Source: Ilyomonas sp963847085 (GTDB lineage: Bacteria > Bacteroidota > Bacteroidia > Chitinophagales > Chitinophagaceae). Taken from it: a stretch of DNA of 64,000 nucleotides. The position numbers were made by a program, and so were the translations under genes. Position 1 is the stretch's first letter. Every line of letters begins with the position of its first letter. Positions 26,101 through 35,604 of this stretch are shown one piece after another. Location of the stretch: contig CAWJYO010000009.1 in assembly GCA_963847085.1 (NCBI GenBank), positions 682,001 through 746,000 of the forward strand, written 5' to 3'. The notes below the pieces were generated by a model. It saw only the letters and a program-made list of their open reading frames with translations. It was not told the DNA's origin and ran no database searches.

Positions 26101-28265
26101 GGCGATGTGTATCGCTGGAATGGTGCATCGTTTGTTTTTATCCATAATTCATCATTTGGTTACAATCAATCGCATTTGTACCAGCACCTGGCAGATAGCA
26201 CGAGCCGCATTTATCTTAGATAGCACGAGCCGTGTGTGGAACTTCATCAACCGGCTATCTACTTTGCAGATCACCAATTCAGTATATCCGATCAGCGGTA
26301 CATTGGATGGCGATTTTGAAATTCGGGTAAACGAAAATATCATTACACAAAGCGCTTGTTTAGGTTCTTCTATCATTTATAATTTGTTCGATCCGGTAAC
26401 GCTGCAGCCTTACATCAATCAAACAATTCCTTCTACCGTTGATGCCGGTGGGGCACATGGCGGTTTTTTGGGAAGCGCGCAATCCTGCGGTCATCTGGGC
26501 AATTTATACAATTTTGAATTTAGTTATTCAGATACGGCGAGCCGCCGCAAAATGCGCGACTTTATGGATTGGATTCCTTCGGGATTGATCGTAACCGCAC
26601 GCATCATTTTAAACCCTGTAAATGGCGATTACAATCAGGCTCCGTTTGCAGCTAGCTTATAAAAAAGATGAGCAAGTTTATGGCGTTGGCAATAGTTGGT
26701 ACGATAGGTTGGTAACAGCCGGTTTTACTCACATTGATTCATTTTCTTACCCAAGAATCTGGGCCCTCATTTATCAAAAAAATACACCCTCATTTACAGC
26801 CACACAAACATTTAGCGCAGGTTTGGCCGACCGTATTGTGGTAAACAGAAACATTGCTTCACCTGATAGTTTAGGCTTTATTACCTCACCCGTTTTTGGT
26901 CCGGCTAAAGCCTGGCATTCGGTAAAATGGAGAGGCAAAACGGTTGATAATTCGGCAGGTGATAAAGCTTCGGTTGATGTGATTGGCGTTGCACAAAACG
27001 GGCAAAAACAAACTTTGTTCACGCTCAGTTCTTCGCAGCAGGATTTTGACATAAGCAGCGTAAGTGCAAGCCAGTATCCATCCATTCAATTGCAAATGCG
27101 CAATGCCGATAGCATTCATTATACACCCTATCAATTGCAGTACTGGCGCATATTGTACGATCCAGTGCCGGAAGGCGGCTTAAGTGCCAACGTGGCTTAT
27201 GCTTACAAAGATTCTTTATCGGTGGGCGAAGTAATGAAAGGGAAAATCGGGTTTAAAAATGTGAGTGATGTGGCGTTCTCGGATAGCATAAAAATAGCTG
27301 CCATTCTTTACAACAAAAACAATGTTCCAACCAATATTCCGGTAAATCCGGCCCCATTGAAGAAGCTCGCGCCCGGCGATACGGCAACCATTAATTTTAC
27401 GATAGATTCAAAACAAATCAGTGGCACTAACACGTTTTATTTAGATGTAAATCCAAACGGTGCGCAGCCCGAACAAACACACATCAACAACTTCTTTTAT
27501 AAAGGCGTTACGGTAAGTTCGGATTCTTATAATCCATTGTTAGATGTAACGTTTGATGGCGTACATATTTTGAACAACGATATTGTTTCGGCAAAACCTT
27601 ACATCATTGCCAAGCTTACCGATGAATCGAAGTTTTTATTATTGAATGATACATCATTGATTAGTGTTCAGCTTCAATATCCAGATGGCTCGCTGCACCG
27701 TTACAATTTCAACAATGATACGCTTCGGTTTACACCTGCTACTTCTGGCGCTAACAATGTAGCTTCGGTTGAGTTTTTACCCTATTTGCAAACCGATGGT
27801 CAGTATAAATTAATTGTAAGCGGCAAGGACAGAAACGGTAACACGGCAGGCAATACGCAATACAGCGTAAGCTTTCAGGTGATTAACAAACCGATGATTT
27901 CGGACATGTTCAATTATCCCAATCCGTTTACCACATCCACTGCATTTGTGTTCACGGTTACGGGCAGCCAGGTGCCGCAAAACATACGCATACAAATTCT
28001 CACCATCACCGGAAAAATTGTAAAAGAAATTACCAAAGAAGAGTTGAGTGATATTCATATCGGAAGAAACATTACCACTTATAAATGGGATGGTACCGAC
28101 CAGTACGGACAGAAGTTAGCCAATGGTGTTTATCTGTATCGTGTGCTTACCAATTTAGATGGTAAATCGCTGGACAAATTCAATATTATTGATGCTAATG
28201 GCAACAATGTAAATACCTCGCAATACTTTAATAAAGGCTATGGAAAAATGTATTTGATGCGATAG
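23153..28265 (+). CDS. porU2: PorU2-like C25-family type IX secretion sortase, split by four frameshifts
   Basis: Five consecutive frames together encode one protein of about 1,700 residues. It starts MRTWLLLVCFLSCVAAVHAQ (signal peptide). The gingipain-like (C25) catalytic domain holds the His motif INYFGHSSSTT (near 25057) and the Cys motif FFVASGCDAGDFF (near 25147). The C-terminal part has Ig-like/CARDB-like strands and ends in a FNYPNPF ... YKWDGTDQYGQKLANGVYLYRV domain of the FlgD/T9SS-CTD type. Each break at about 23330, 24945, 26217 and 26650 is repaired by removing one base (for example VP|AEQFQLWRNG and KDT|LFGGDIHSF). PorU-type enzymes cut off the sorting domain of T9SS cargo and attach the cargo to the surface. 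Four shifts of the same type favour assembly errors over decay. Confidence 0.75.
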
Positions 28266-28740
28266 TGTAAACTGGGATTTATGTGATGAATGGGATGTTT
28301 GGGATTGGATGTTGGTATACATCCCAACGTTTGTTTTTATCATAATTTCATCAATCCCCTACATCTCACTTATCCCGGTTCAGACAATCATTTTTTGCAA
28401 TCATTCTTCCTTTTTTAAAAACAATATTTCCATTTTTGAAACGAAAACAAACGCTTGTTTTTTCTAAAGCGTTCATTTGCAATCATTTCTCTTTTGGCAT
28501 TCGGCTTGGCTATTGATTGTGTCCTTTTTCATGTGATTCTTTTTTGTTTTATACTAAGAACCGCAACCACAATTATTACTGCTTTATTTTTTAAGCCTGT
28601 CTTTTTTAAGATGGGCTTTGTTATTTAGATTGATAATGGGTAATGGTTAATTGGGATTGAATAAGTAAGATGTAAGATTAAATATTAGGAATACCATTTA
28701 TAATACTCACTATTCACAAGTAACCATTAATATCAATCGC
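28266..28740. other. Intergenic region without a recognisable gene
   Basis: This 475-base AT-rich stretch separates the convergent porU2-like and lon genes. It contains one TTTGTTTTT nonamer (28327) and a weak hairpin near 28591-28620 (AAGCCTGTCTT / AAGATGGGCTT, two mismatches) followed by Ts that may be a degraded terminator. No open frame looks like a protein. Confidence 0.6.
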
Positions 28741-31143
28741 TTACGCTATCGCGATGTCAAGCACTTGCTGCATGGTTTTTACATAATGAAAATTAACGCC
28801 TTTGATAAACTCGCTGTCAATTTCATTTACATCTTTTTCGTTCAGATAACACATTACAATGTCGCGGATGCCGGCCCGTTTGGCAGCCAATACTTTTTCT
28901 TTAATGCCACCTACAGGAAGCACTTGTCCGCGCAAAGTAATCTCGCCGGTCATGGCTAAATACGACTTTATTTTTTTGCCGGTAAAAGCCGAAGCCAACG
29001 AAGTCAACATGGTGATACCAGCACTCGGTCCATCTTTTGGCGTTGCACCTTCGGGTATATGAATGTGAATGTTTTTTTTGTTGAACAAATCACCATCAAT
29101 ATTGTACTTTTTTGCATTTGCCTGCAAATAGCTGTAAGCCGTGGTGGCACTTTCTTTCATCACATTGCCAAGGTTTCCGGTAAGCTTCAGTTCGCCTTTG
29201 CCATCACTCAAAGCAGTTTCTATAAATAAAATATCACCGCCTACATAAGTCCAGGCAAGCCCAACGGCAACGCCGGCCATATTTGCGGTTTTATAAATTT
29301 CGTTGCTGTAACGCTGTGTGCCTAAAATGTCTTCCACATCCTGCACGGTTAACGGCGACTTTACTTTTCCGGTAGTTGCATAATCTCTTGCCTGGTTCCG
29401 CATCAGTTTTGCCAGTTGCCTGTCCAACTCACGCACACCACTTTCACGTGTATAACTTTCAATAATTTTTTCCAATACTTTATCGCCAATCCGAAGACTT
29501 ACTTTGTTCAATCCATGCGCCTCTTTTTGTTTTGGCACTAAATGCCGCTTTGCAATTTCTATCTTCTCTTCCACAGCATAACCACCCAAATTGATAATCT
29601 CCAAACGGTCGCGCAAGGCAGGCTGAATGTTTTGCAAATCATTCGCCGTTGCAATAAACAACACCTTGCTCAAATCGTATTCGAGTTCCAGATAATTATC
29701 ATAAAAAGTATTGTTCTGTTCAGGGTCTAATACTTCTAACAAAGCCGAAGAAGGATCGCCGCGAAAATCATTTCCAATCTTATCAATCTCGTCTAAAATC
29801 ATTACCGGGTTGGATGATTTTACTTTGCGCAGATTTTGTAAAATGCGCCCGGGCATAGCGCCAATATATGTTTTGCGGTGCCCGCGAATTTCACTTTCAT
29901 CGTGTAAGCCGCCCAAGCTTAAGCGCACATATTTTCTTCCCAATGCATGTGCAATGCTTTTGCCCAGCGATGTTTTGCCAATGCCCGGAGGACCTACAAA
30001 ACAAAGAATCGGGCTTTTAAAATCGCCCTTTAATTTCAGTACGGCTAAGTATTCAAGAATGCGTTCTTTTATTTTTTTCATGCCATAGTGGTCATCATTC
30101 AATACCTGCTCAGCACGTCCTAAATCGTAGTTGTCATAAGTATATTCTTCCCAGGGCAAATCGAGCAACAAATCCAGATGATTGTACACAATTGAATAAT
30201 CCGGCGTGCTTGGGTGCATTCGCTCTAACTTGGCGATGTTGTTTTTAAAAGCATGTTTGGCAGCTTCCGGCCACTTTTTGTTTTCGGCCTTTTTTTTCAT
30301 TTCGGCCACTTCACGGTCGTTGCCTTCGCCACCCAGTTCTTCTTTAATGCTTTTAATTTGTTGTTGCAAAAAATATTCACGCTGTTGCTTGTCAATCTCG
30401 GTGCGCGTTTTGGTGGTTACTTTATTTTTTAATTCGGCAAACTGAAGTTCATTTTGCAGCAAGCCTACCAGTTTTTCAGCTTGCTTTTTCACTTCCATAA
30501 TCTCAAGCAGGCCTTGCTTTTCAACCAGGTCGCTGTTCAGGTTGCTGCTAACAAAATTGATGAGGAAAGAAGCGTTTTCGATGTTACGAAGAATAATGGC
30601 TGCTTCAGCAGGCATATTGGGCGATAACTGAATGATTTGCGTTGCCAAATCTTTTATCGTACTGATATAAGCTTCAAAGTCTTTTTCATCCGGTATTTCC
30701 GGTTCAGTTAACAACTGAATGCGGGCTTTAAAATATGGATCTTCTTCCACTATGCTTATCAGTTCAAATCTCCTCTTGCCCTGGATGATAACGGTGGTAC
30801 CGCCATCGGGCATTTTTATCAGTTTCACAATTTTGGCAACAATTCCAATCTTCGCCAGATCTTCGAAATTCGGGTCTTCTATGTTGGAATCTTTTTGCGC
30901 CAATACGCCAACTAATTTATCCCCTTTATAAACGTCCTGAACGGCTTTAATGCTTTTATCTCTGCCCACTGTTATGGGCAATACAACACCGGGAAACAGC
31001 ACCGTATTGCGCAAGGGAAGCAGGGGAAGAATATCGGGAACTACAAGGTCTTTATCCTGTTCTAAATCGTTTTCGTTAATAGGGATGATAGGTAAAAATT
31101 CAGCATCTTCATCGGTGCCGAACTGAAATGTATTTTTATTCAT
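28741..31143 (-). CDS. lon: ATP-dependent protease La (Lon)
   Basis: The 800-residue protein has the N-terminal substrate-binding LAN domain (about 35-235), a coiled middle, the AAA+ domain with Walker A GPPGIGKTSLGKS and Walker B VMILDEIDKIG, a sensor region, and the serine-lysine protease domain. The catalytic dyad is Ser707 in PKDGPSAG and Lys750 in GGIKEK, with the usual spacing of 43. It degrades misfolded and regulatory proteins in the cytoplasm. Length matches Bacteroidota Lon. The upstream region has two TTGTACAA octamers within a short open frame (31200-31295). Confidence 0.97.
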   Translation of the reverse strand: MNKNTFQFGTDEDAEFLPIIPINENDLEQDKDLVVPDILPLLPLRNTVLFPGVVLPITVGRDKSIKAVQDVYKGDKLVGVLAQKDSNIEDPNFEDLAKIGIVAKIVKLIKMPDGGTTVIIQGKRRFELISIVEEDPYFKARIQLLTEPEIPDEKDFEAYISTIKDLATQIIQLSPNMPAEAAIILRNIENASFLINFVSSNLNSDLVEKQGLLEIMEVKKQAEKLVGLLQNELQFAELKNKVTTKTRTEIDKQQREYFLQQQIKSIKEELGGEGNDREVAEMKKKAENKKWPEAAKHAFKNNIAKLERMHPSTPDYSIVYNHLDLLLDLPWEEYTYDNYDLGRAEQVLNDDHYGMKKIKERILEYLAVLKLKGDFKSPILCFVGPPGIGKTSLGKSIAHALGRKYVRLSLGGLHDESEIRGHRKTYIGAMPGRILQNLRKVKSSNPVMILDEIDKIGNDFRGDPSSALLEVLDPEQNNTFYDNYLELEYDLSKVLFIATANDLQNIQPALRDRLEIINLGGYAVEEKIEIAKRHLVPKQKEAHGLNKVSLRIGDKVLEKIIESYTRESGVRELDRQLAKLMRNQARDYATTGKVKSPLTVQDVEDILGTQRYSNEIYKTANMAGVAVGLAWTYVGGDILFIETALSDGKGELKLTGNLGNVMKESATTAYSYLQANAKKYNIDGDLFNKKNIHIHIPEGATPKDGPSAGITMLTSLASAFTGKKIKSYLAMTGEITLRGQVLPVGGIKEKVLAAKRAGIRDIVMCYLNEKDVNEIDSEFIKGVNFHYVKTMQQVLDIAIA

Positions 31144-31199
31144 GTTAATAAACGTATGATGTTGAAAGCCAAACTGTCATTTTTTGTTATAAAATAAAG

Positions 31200-31295
31200 A
31201 TGATGACGAGTGGGCACTTGTACAAGTCAATAGAAATGCCAAAGGGCGGCAAGATAGACGAATTGTACAAAATGGCGGATGCGGATGACTTGTAA
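31200..31295 (+). other. Short open frame with repeated TTGTACAA upstream of lon
   Basis: An ATG-initiated frame of 31 codons (MMTSGHLYKSIEMPKGGK, then IDELYKMADADDL) lies divergent to lon. TTGTACAA occurs at 31219-31226 (inside the 12-bp palindrome ACTTGTACAAGT, 31216-31227) and at 31263-31270. It could be a micropeptide, a protein remnant, or a pair of operator sites read by chance as LYK twice. No choice can be made from sequence alone. Confidence 0.3.
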
Positions 31296-31440
31296 ACAAT
31301 ATCTGTCGGGCGTGAAGTTTGGTTTTGCCCATTTTTTTAGTTCACTTGCAAAGCCATTCTAACTTATAGTTTTAACATCCCACAACAAAAAGGAACAACA
31401 CTTGCATTGTATCTTTACTATCTATCTTAATTGACATTTT

Positions 31441-32103
31441 ATGGCAACCGCACAGCAAATTCAGGATGGTTATATTGATTATGTTTTAACGAATAACGAG
31501 CCGCCAAAATCGGTGTACATTTTTGCAAAAAACATAGGAATTACCGAACAAGAGTTTTACGCATTTTATTCTTCTTTTATTGCAATTGAAAAAGCAGTTT
31601 GGGCTGATTTAACAACAAAAACAATTGCTGAAATAGAAGGGCAGGAAGTATGGGCAAGCTACTCGGCGCGCGAAAAAGTATTGGCATTTTTTTATGCTTA
31701 CATCGAACTGCTGAAAAGTAAGCGCAGCTTTATTATTTTTAGTTTAAGCCAATATAAAAACAGCATCAGGCTGCAAACACCTGCTGTATTGGTTGACGTA
31801 AAAAACATCTTTGAAAACTTTGCTGATGCTACTATCCGCGAAGGTTTAAACAAAGGTGAACTGGCAGACCGGAAGTTCTTTTCCAAACGATACAAAGATG
31901 CGCTTTGGGTGCAATTTGGCGTGATCCTAAATTTTTGGGTAAATGATAACAGCACCGGCTTTGAAAAAACGGATGAAGCCATCGAAAGAGGCATCAATAT
32001 TACGTTCGATTTATTCGAACGTTCAAAACTTGATAACCTCATTGATTACGGAAAATTTTTCGCGAGAAACAACCGGAACTTTACAGAGAAAATGAGGTTT
32101 TAA
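31441..32103 (+). CDS. TetR/AcrR-type transcriptional regulator
   Basis: The 220-residue protein has an N-terminal helix-turn-helix of TetR type (PPKSVYIFAKNIGITEQEFYAFYSSFIAIEKAVW, about residues 23-56) followed by an all-helical ligand/dimer domain. The C-terminal part (KRYKDALWVQFGVILNFWVNDNSTGFEKTDEAIERGINITFDLF) is typical of Bacteroidota TetR-like regulators of unknown ligand. The ABC1 kinase gene starts 20 bases downstream, so the two form an operon. I infer that it controls this operon; the effector is unknown. Confidence 0.8.
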   Translation: MATAQQIQDGYIDYVLTNNEPPKSVYIFAKNIGITEQEFYAFYSSFIAIEKAVWADLTTKTIAEIEGQEVWASYSAREKVLAFFYAYIELLKSKRSFIIFSLSQYKNSIRLQTPAVLVDVKNIFENFADATIREGLNKGELADRKFFSKRYKDALWVQFGVILNFWVNDNSTGFEKTDEAIERGINITFDLFERSKLDNLIDYGKFFARNNRNFTEKMRF

Positions 32104-32123
32104 GTTTGGATGAAAACTAAATT

Positions 32124-33437
32124 ATGAAAGAACAGGAAAGCATTCCCACCAGTAAGGTGGCACGCTCGGCTAAGTTTGTAAAAACAGGAATTCAGATCGG
32201 CGGCAATTATATCAAGCATTATTCTAAAAAATTGTTCAACCCCGACCTTACACGAGATGAACTGAATGAAGACAATGCGGAAGACATTTATAAATCGCTA
32301 AGCGAACTGAAAGGCAGCGCACTGAAAGTGGCGCAAATGCTTAGCATGGATAAGAACACATTGCCGCAAGCGTATGTAGATAAATTTTCGTTATCCCAAT
32401 ATAATGCGCCGCCACTTTCGGGGCCATTAATCGTTCGCACGTTTACAAAAAGTTTTGGCAAAACACCCGAACAAATTTTTGATAAGTTTAATTTATCGGC
32501 AGCTCATGCGGCGAGTATCGGCCAAGTTCACCAGGCCCAATTAGATGGAAAAAAATTAGCCGTAAAAGTTCAGTTTCCTGGTGTTGGCGATAGTATTTCT
32601 TCCGACATTAAAATGGTAAAGCCGATTGCTTTTCGTTTGCTGGGAATGAACGAAAGCGAATTTACGGTGTATGTAAAAGAAGTGGAAGAACGCCTGCTGG
32701 AGGAAACTGATTACGAACTGGAAATAAAACGTTCTATCGAAATTTCGGAGGCTTGTAAAGAGCTTGCCAATATTGTATTTCCGCATTATTATCCGCAGTT
32801 GTCAGGACATCGCATTATTACGATGGATTGGATTGAAGGTTTGCATTTGAAAGAATTTTTAGCCACGAATCCTTCGCAGGAACTGCGCAATAAAATAGGG
32901 CAGGCGTTGTGGGATTTTTATAATTTTCAGCAACACAAATTGCGCAGGGTTCATGCAGATCCTCACCCGGGGAATTTCTTAATCACTCCCGACGAAAAGC
33001 TGGGTGTGATTGACTTTGGCTGTATTAAAACATTGCCCGACGATTTTTATTATCCGTTCTTTTCGCTGGTGTCTGCCAATTTTTTGGATGACAAACAAAA
33101 AACGCTTGAAGCCTTTCGGAAATTAGAAATGATATTGCCAGCCGATACACCTTCACACGTAGAATTTTATTATAAGTGGTACAAGGAAATGGTTGGCTTG
33201 TTCGCTAAGCCTTATGCAAGCGAAAGCTTCGATTTTAGTAAGACTGAATTTTTTGATGGCTTATATGAATACGGCGACAAAATTGCAAAGATGCCCGAGT
33301 TTAAACAGGCGCGTGGCGTAAAGCATTTTATTTATGTAAACCGCACCAACTTTGGCTTGTACAATATTTTGCATGAATTAAAAGCAACTGTAAAAACCGA
33401 TAAATACAAACCCGATTTGTTGGTTTTGAAACACTAA
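32124..33437 (+). CDS. ABC1/ADCK/UbiB-family atypical kinase
   Basis: The 437-residue protein has ABC1-family features. LKGSALKVAQMLS corresponds to the KxGQ element, here with Ala replacing Gly. SAAHAASIGQVHQAQL corresponds to the Ala-rich nucleotide loop, followed by KLAVKVQFPGV with the Lys of the ATP site. HADPHPGNFL and VIDFGCIK are the catalytic and metal loops. Members support quinone or other isoprenoid-lipid metabolism, mostly as ATPases. Bacteroidota normally use menaquinone, so a role in ubiquinone synthesis is unlikely and the target is unknown. Its last codons and stop overlap a dispersed repeat (33425-33520). Confidence 0.85.
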   Translation: MKEQESIPTSKVARSAKFVKTGIQIGGNYIKHYSKKLFNPDLTRDELNEDNAEDIYKSLSELKGSALKVAQMLSMDKNTLPQAYVDKFSLSQYNAPPLSGPLIVRTFTKSFGKTPEQIFDKFNLSAAHAASIGQVHQAQLDGKKLAVKVQFPGVGDSISSDIKMVKPIAFRLLGMNESEFTVYVKEVEERLLEETDYELEIKRSIEISEACKELANIVFPHYYPQLSGHRIITMDWIEGLHLKEFLATNPSQELRNKIGQALWDFYNFQQHKLRRVHADPHPGNFLITPDEKLGVIDFGCIKTLPDDFYYPFFSLVSANFLDDKQKTLEAFRKLEMILPADTPSHVEFYYKWYKEMVGLFAKPYASESFDFSKTEFFDGLYEYGDKIAKMPEFKQARGVKHFIYVNRTNFGLYNILHELKATVKTDKYKPDLLVLKH

Positions 33438-33520
33438 GGCAGTAAGAACATGAAGGTTCACAAAGAGTAATAAAAGAATCTTCGTGCAGCTTCATTTCTT
33501 TGCGTCTTTGTGGTTCAAAA
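33425..33520. repeat. CTTTGTGGTTCAAA-family repeat overlapping the kinase stop codon
   Basis: The left end TTTTGAAACACTAAGGCAG (from 33424) and the right end CTTTGCGTCTTTGTGGTTCAAA (to 33520) are the two ends of the family seen at 21494-21583. The left end encodes the last residues (LKH) and stop of the ABC1 kinase. Confidence 0.55.
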
Positions 33521-33535
33521 AAGGTGCAAAACAAA

Positions 33536-33568
33536 AAAGGCTGCCCGAAGTTTGGACAACCTTTAATA
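33536..33568. terminator. Weak terminator-like hairpin
   Basis: AAAGGCTGCCC (33536-33546) and GGACAACCTTT (33554-33564) can pair with two mismatches, which become G-U wobbles on the minus strand. It follows the kinase gene by about 100 bases. It may be a decayed bidirectional terminator. Confidence 0.35.
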
Positions 33569-33710
33569 AATTTTGATATTGGATTCCGAAACGGGTAAGC
33601 CTTGTGTTCGCCCCGTTGGATTGCTTGGATGACCCAAAATTATTTCACACATTTTATCTTTCCCTTAAATAAAAATTAGTTTTACACTTTTATCAATTAA
33701 AATATTTTAA

Positions 33711-35546
33711 GTGGCTGATATTATTCAACTGCTGCCCGATAACATTGCTAACCAGATTGCTGCCGGCGAAGTGATCCAACGCCCGGCAAGTGCAGTAAAG
33801 GAGTTGCTGGAGAATGCAGTAGATGCCGGCGCAACAAGCATTCAATTAATTGTAAACGAAGCAGGCAAAAGTTTAATTCAGGTAATTGACAATGGCAAAG
33901 GCATGAGTGAAACCGATGCCAGGCTTAGCTTTGAGCGACATGCCACGAGTAAGATACGAAAGATAGAAGACCTGTTTCACATTGCTACCATGGGCTTTCG
34001 TGGCGAAGCGTTGGCATCCATTGCTGCCGTTGCGCAGGTAGAACTTCGCACACGCCGCGCCGAGGATGAATTAGGAACTGCCATTGATATTGAAAACAGC
34101 ATCGTTACCAAACAGCAGCCTTGCGCCTGTCCGATAGGTACTAATATCTGCATGAAAAATTTGTTTTTCAATGTACCTGCGAGACGCAATTTTTTAAAAA
34201 GCAATGCTTCTGAATTGCGGCACATAGTAGAAGAATTTATCCGCGTGGCAATGGCATTTCCCAATGTCTTTTTTTCGTTGCAAAGCAATGGTCAGCAAGT
34301 GTTTTACTTAGAAGCTGGAAACCACAAGCAACGCGTTGTGCAGATACTCGGAAGCCAATATGCAACCAAATTGGTAAGTGTTGGTGAAGCCACCGATTAC
34401 ATGAACCTTTTTGGTTTTATCGGAAAACCTGATGCAGCAAAAAAAACGCGTGGCGACCAATATTTTTTTGTAAACAATCGCTTTATCAAAAGCGCATATC
34501 TGCATCATGCAGTAAGCAGCGCGCTGGAAGATGTATTGCCAAAAGATAGCTTTCCCTTGTATGTTTTATTTATAGAACTGGATGCTGCGCAAATTGACAT
34601 TAATGTTCATCCCACCAAACAGGAAATTAAGTTTGAAGATGAAAAAATTGTGTATGCTTTTGTGCAGTCGGCAGTAAAACATGCGTTGGCACAATTCAGT
34701 ATTTCGCCGTCATTGGATTTTACTTTAAACGCCGACATCCAGCAGTTAGAAGCCATCAACCAACCTTTTGGGGAAAAAGAAAAAGAAACGGCTTCATCAA
34801 CCCATTTGTTTACCACATTCACGCAAAAACATCAATCGCATTTTATTGAAGCGAATGAGAGGGGCAATCTGGTAAACTGGAAAGATTTTTATGAAGCGCC
34901 AAAGGAAGCAACGAGCAACGAACAACGAGCTATGAGCTACGAGCCTTTGCTGCCAGGCGTTTCAGCGGTTTCAGGTGAAGTGAAAGTGCTGGCACAATTG
35001 CACAATGCATATATCGTAGCATCAACAAATGAAGGTGGTTTGCTTCTTATTCATCAGCAATTGGCACACGAACGGATTTTATATGAACGATACTGCGAAG
35101 CCATTGGCGGTAAGCCTGCAGCAACGCAAAAAAATCTGTTTCCATCGGCTTTACAATTGTCAACACCTGATGCCATTTTGCTGGAAGATTTATTACCTGA
35201 GTTGAGCTTGGTTGGTTACGAAATTGAACCGTTTGGTCAGGATGGATTTATCATTCAAGGCATACCTGCCGATATGAAAGGAGGCAACGAAAAAGCTGTG
35301 ATTGAATTGCTGCTGGAACAGTTTAAACATTTTAGCAGTGACATGAAAGTAAGTCGTCGCGAAAAAGTAATGCGATGCCTGGCAAGACAAGGAGCCATTA
35401 AAACCGGCAAGCCGTTAAGCGATGAAGAAATGCGGCTGATAGTTGAACAATTGTTTGCCTGCAAAACGTCCAATACCTCACCTGGCGGCAATCCAACTTA
35501 CGCTGAATTTTCGGAAGGAAATCTGGAAAGGTTGTTTGTGAAATGA
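33711..35546 (+). CDS. mutL: DNA mismatch repair protein MutL
   Basis: The 611-residue protein starts at a GTG (VADIIQLLPDNIANQIAAGEVIQRP; read as Met). The GHKL ATPase motifs are intact: KELLENAVDAGA, VIDNGKGM, FERHATSKI and GFRGEALASI. The S5-like domain ends at INVHPTKQEIKF. A variable linker (about 350-420) contains TSNEQRAMSYEP, encoded by a GAGCTRY heptad repeat. The C-terminal dimer domain has LLLIHQQLAHERILYE where endonuclease-type MutLs have DQHAxxER: the Asp is replaced by His448. The final region reads SPGGNP rather than the CPHGRP motif. It couples MutS to downstream repair, but the nicking activity may be lost. Confidence 0.95.
   Translation: MADIIQLLPDNIANQIAAGEVIQRPASAVKELLENAVDAGATSIQLIVNEAGKSLIQVIDNGKGMSETDARLSFERHATSKIRKIEDLFHIATMGFRGEALASIAAVAQVELRTRRAEDELGTAIDIENSIVTKQQPCACPIGTNICMKNLFFNVPARRNFLKSNASELRHIVEEFIRVAMAFPNVFFSLQSNGQQVFYLEAGNHKQRVVQILGSQYATKLVSVGEATDYMNLFGFIGKPDAAKKTRGDQYFFVNNRFIKSAYLHHAVSSALEDVLPKDSFPLYVLFIELDAAQIDINVHPTKQEIKFEDEKIVYAFVQSAVKHALAQFSISPSLDFTLNADIQQLEAINQPFGEKEKETASSTHLFTTFTQKHQSHFIEANERGNLVNWKDFYEAPKEATSNEQRAMSYEPLLPGVSAVSGEVKVLAQLHNAYIVASTNEGGLLLIHQQLAHERILYERYCEAIGGKPAATQKNLFPSALQLSTPDAILLEDLLPELSLVGYEIEPFGQDGFIIQGIPADMKGGNEKAVIELLLEQFKHFSSDMKVSRREKVMRCLARQGAIKTGKPLSDEEMRLIVEQLFACKTSNTSPGGNPTYAEFSEGNLERLFVK
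34908..34946. repeat. GAGCTRY heptad repeat in the mutL linker
   Basis: The + strand reads ACGAGCAACGAACAACGAGC and then TATGAGCTACGAGC, that is, degenerate heptads of GAGCTAT and GAGCTAC. They are in frame (TSNEQRAMSYE) in the interdomain linker. Related to 13778-13810 and 39949-39987. Confidence 0.6.
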
Positions 35547-35604
35547 GTAATTGTTTTATGCTTGTAGTATTTAAAAAAGTGTTGCTTTAACTTATATTTG
35601 GTGA

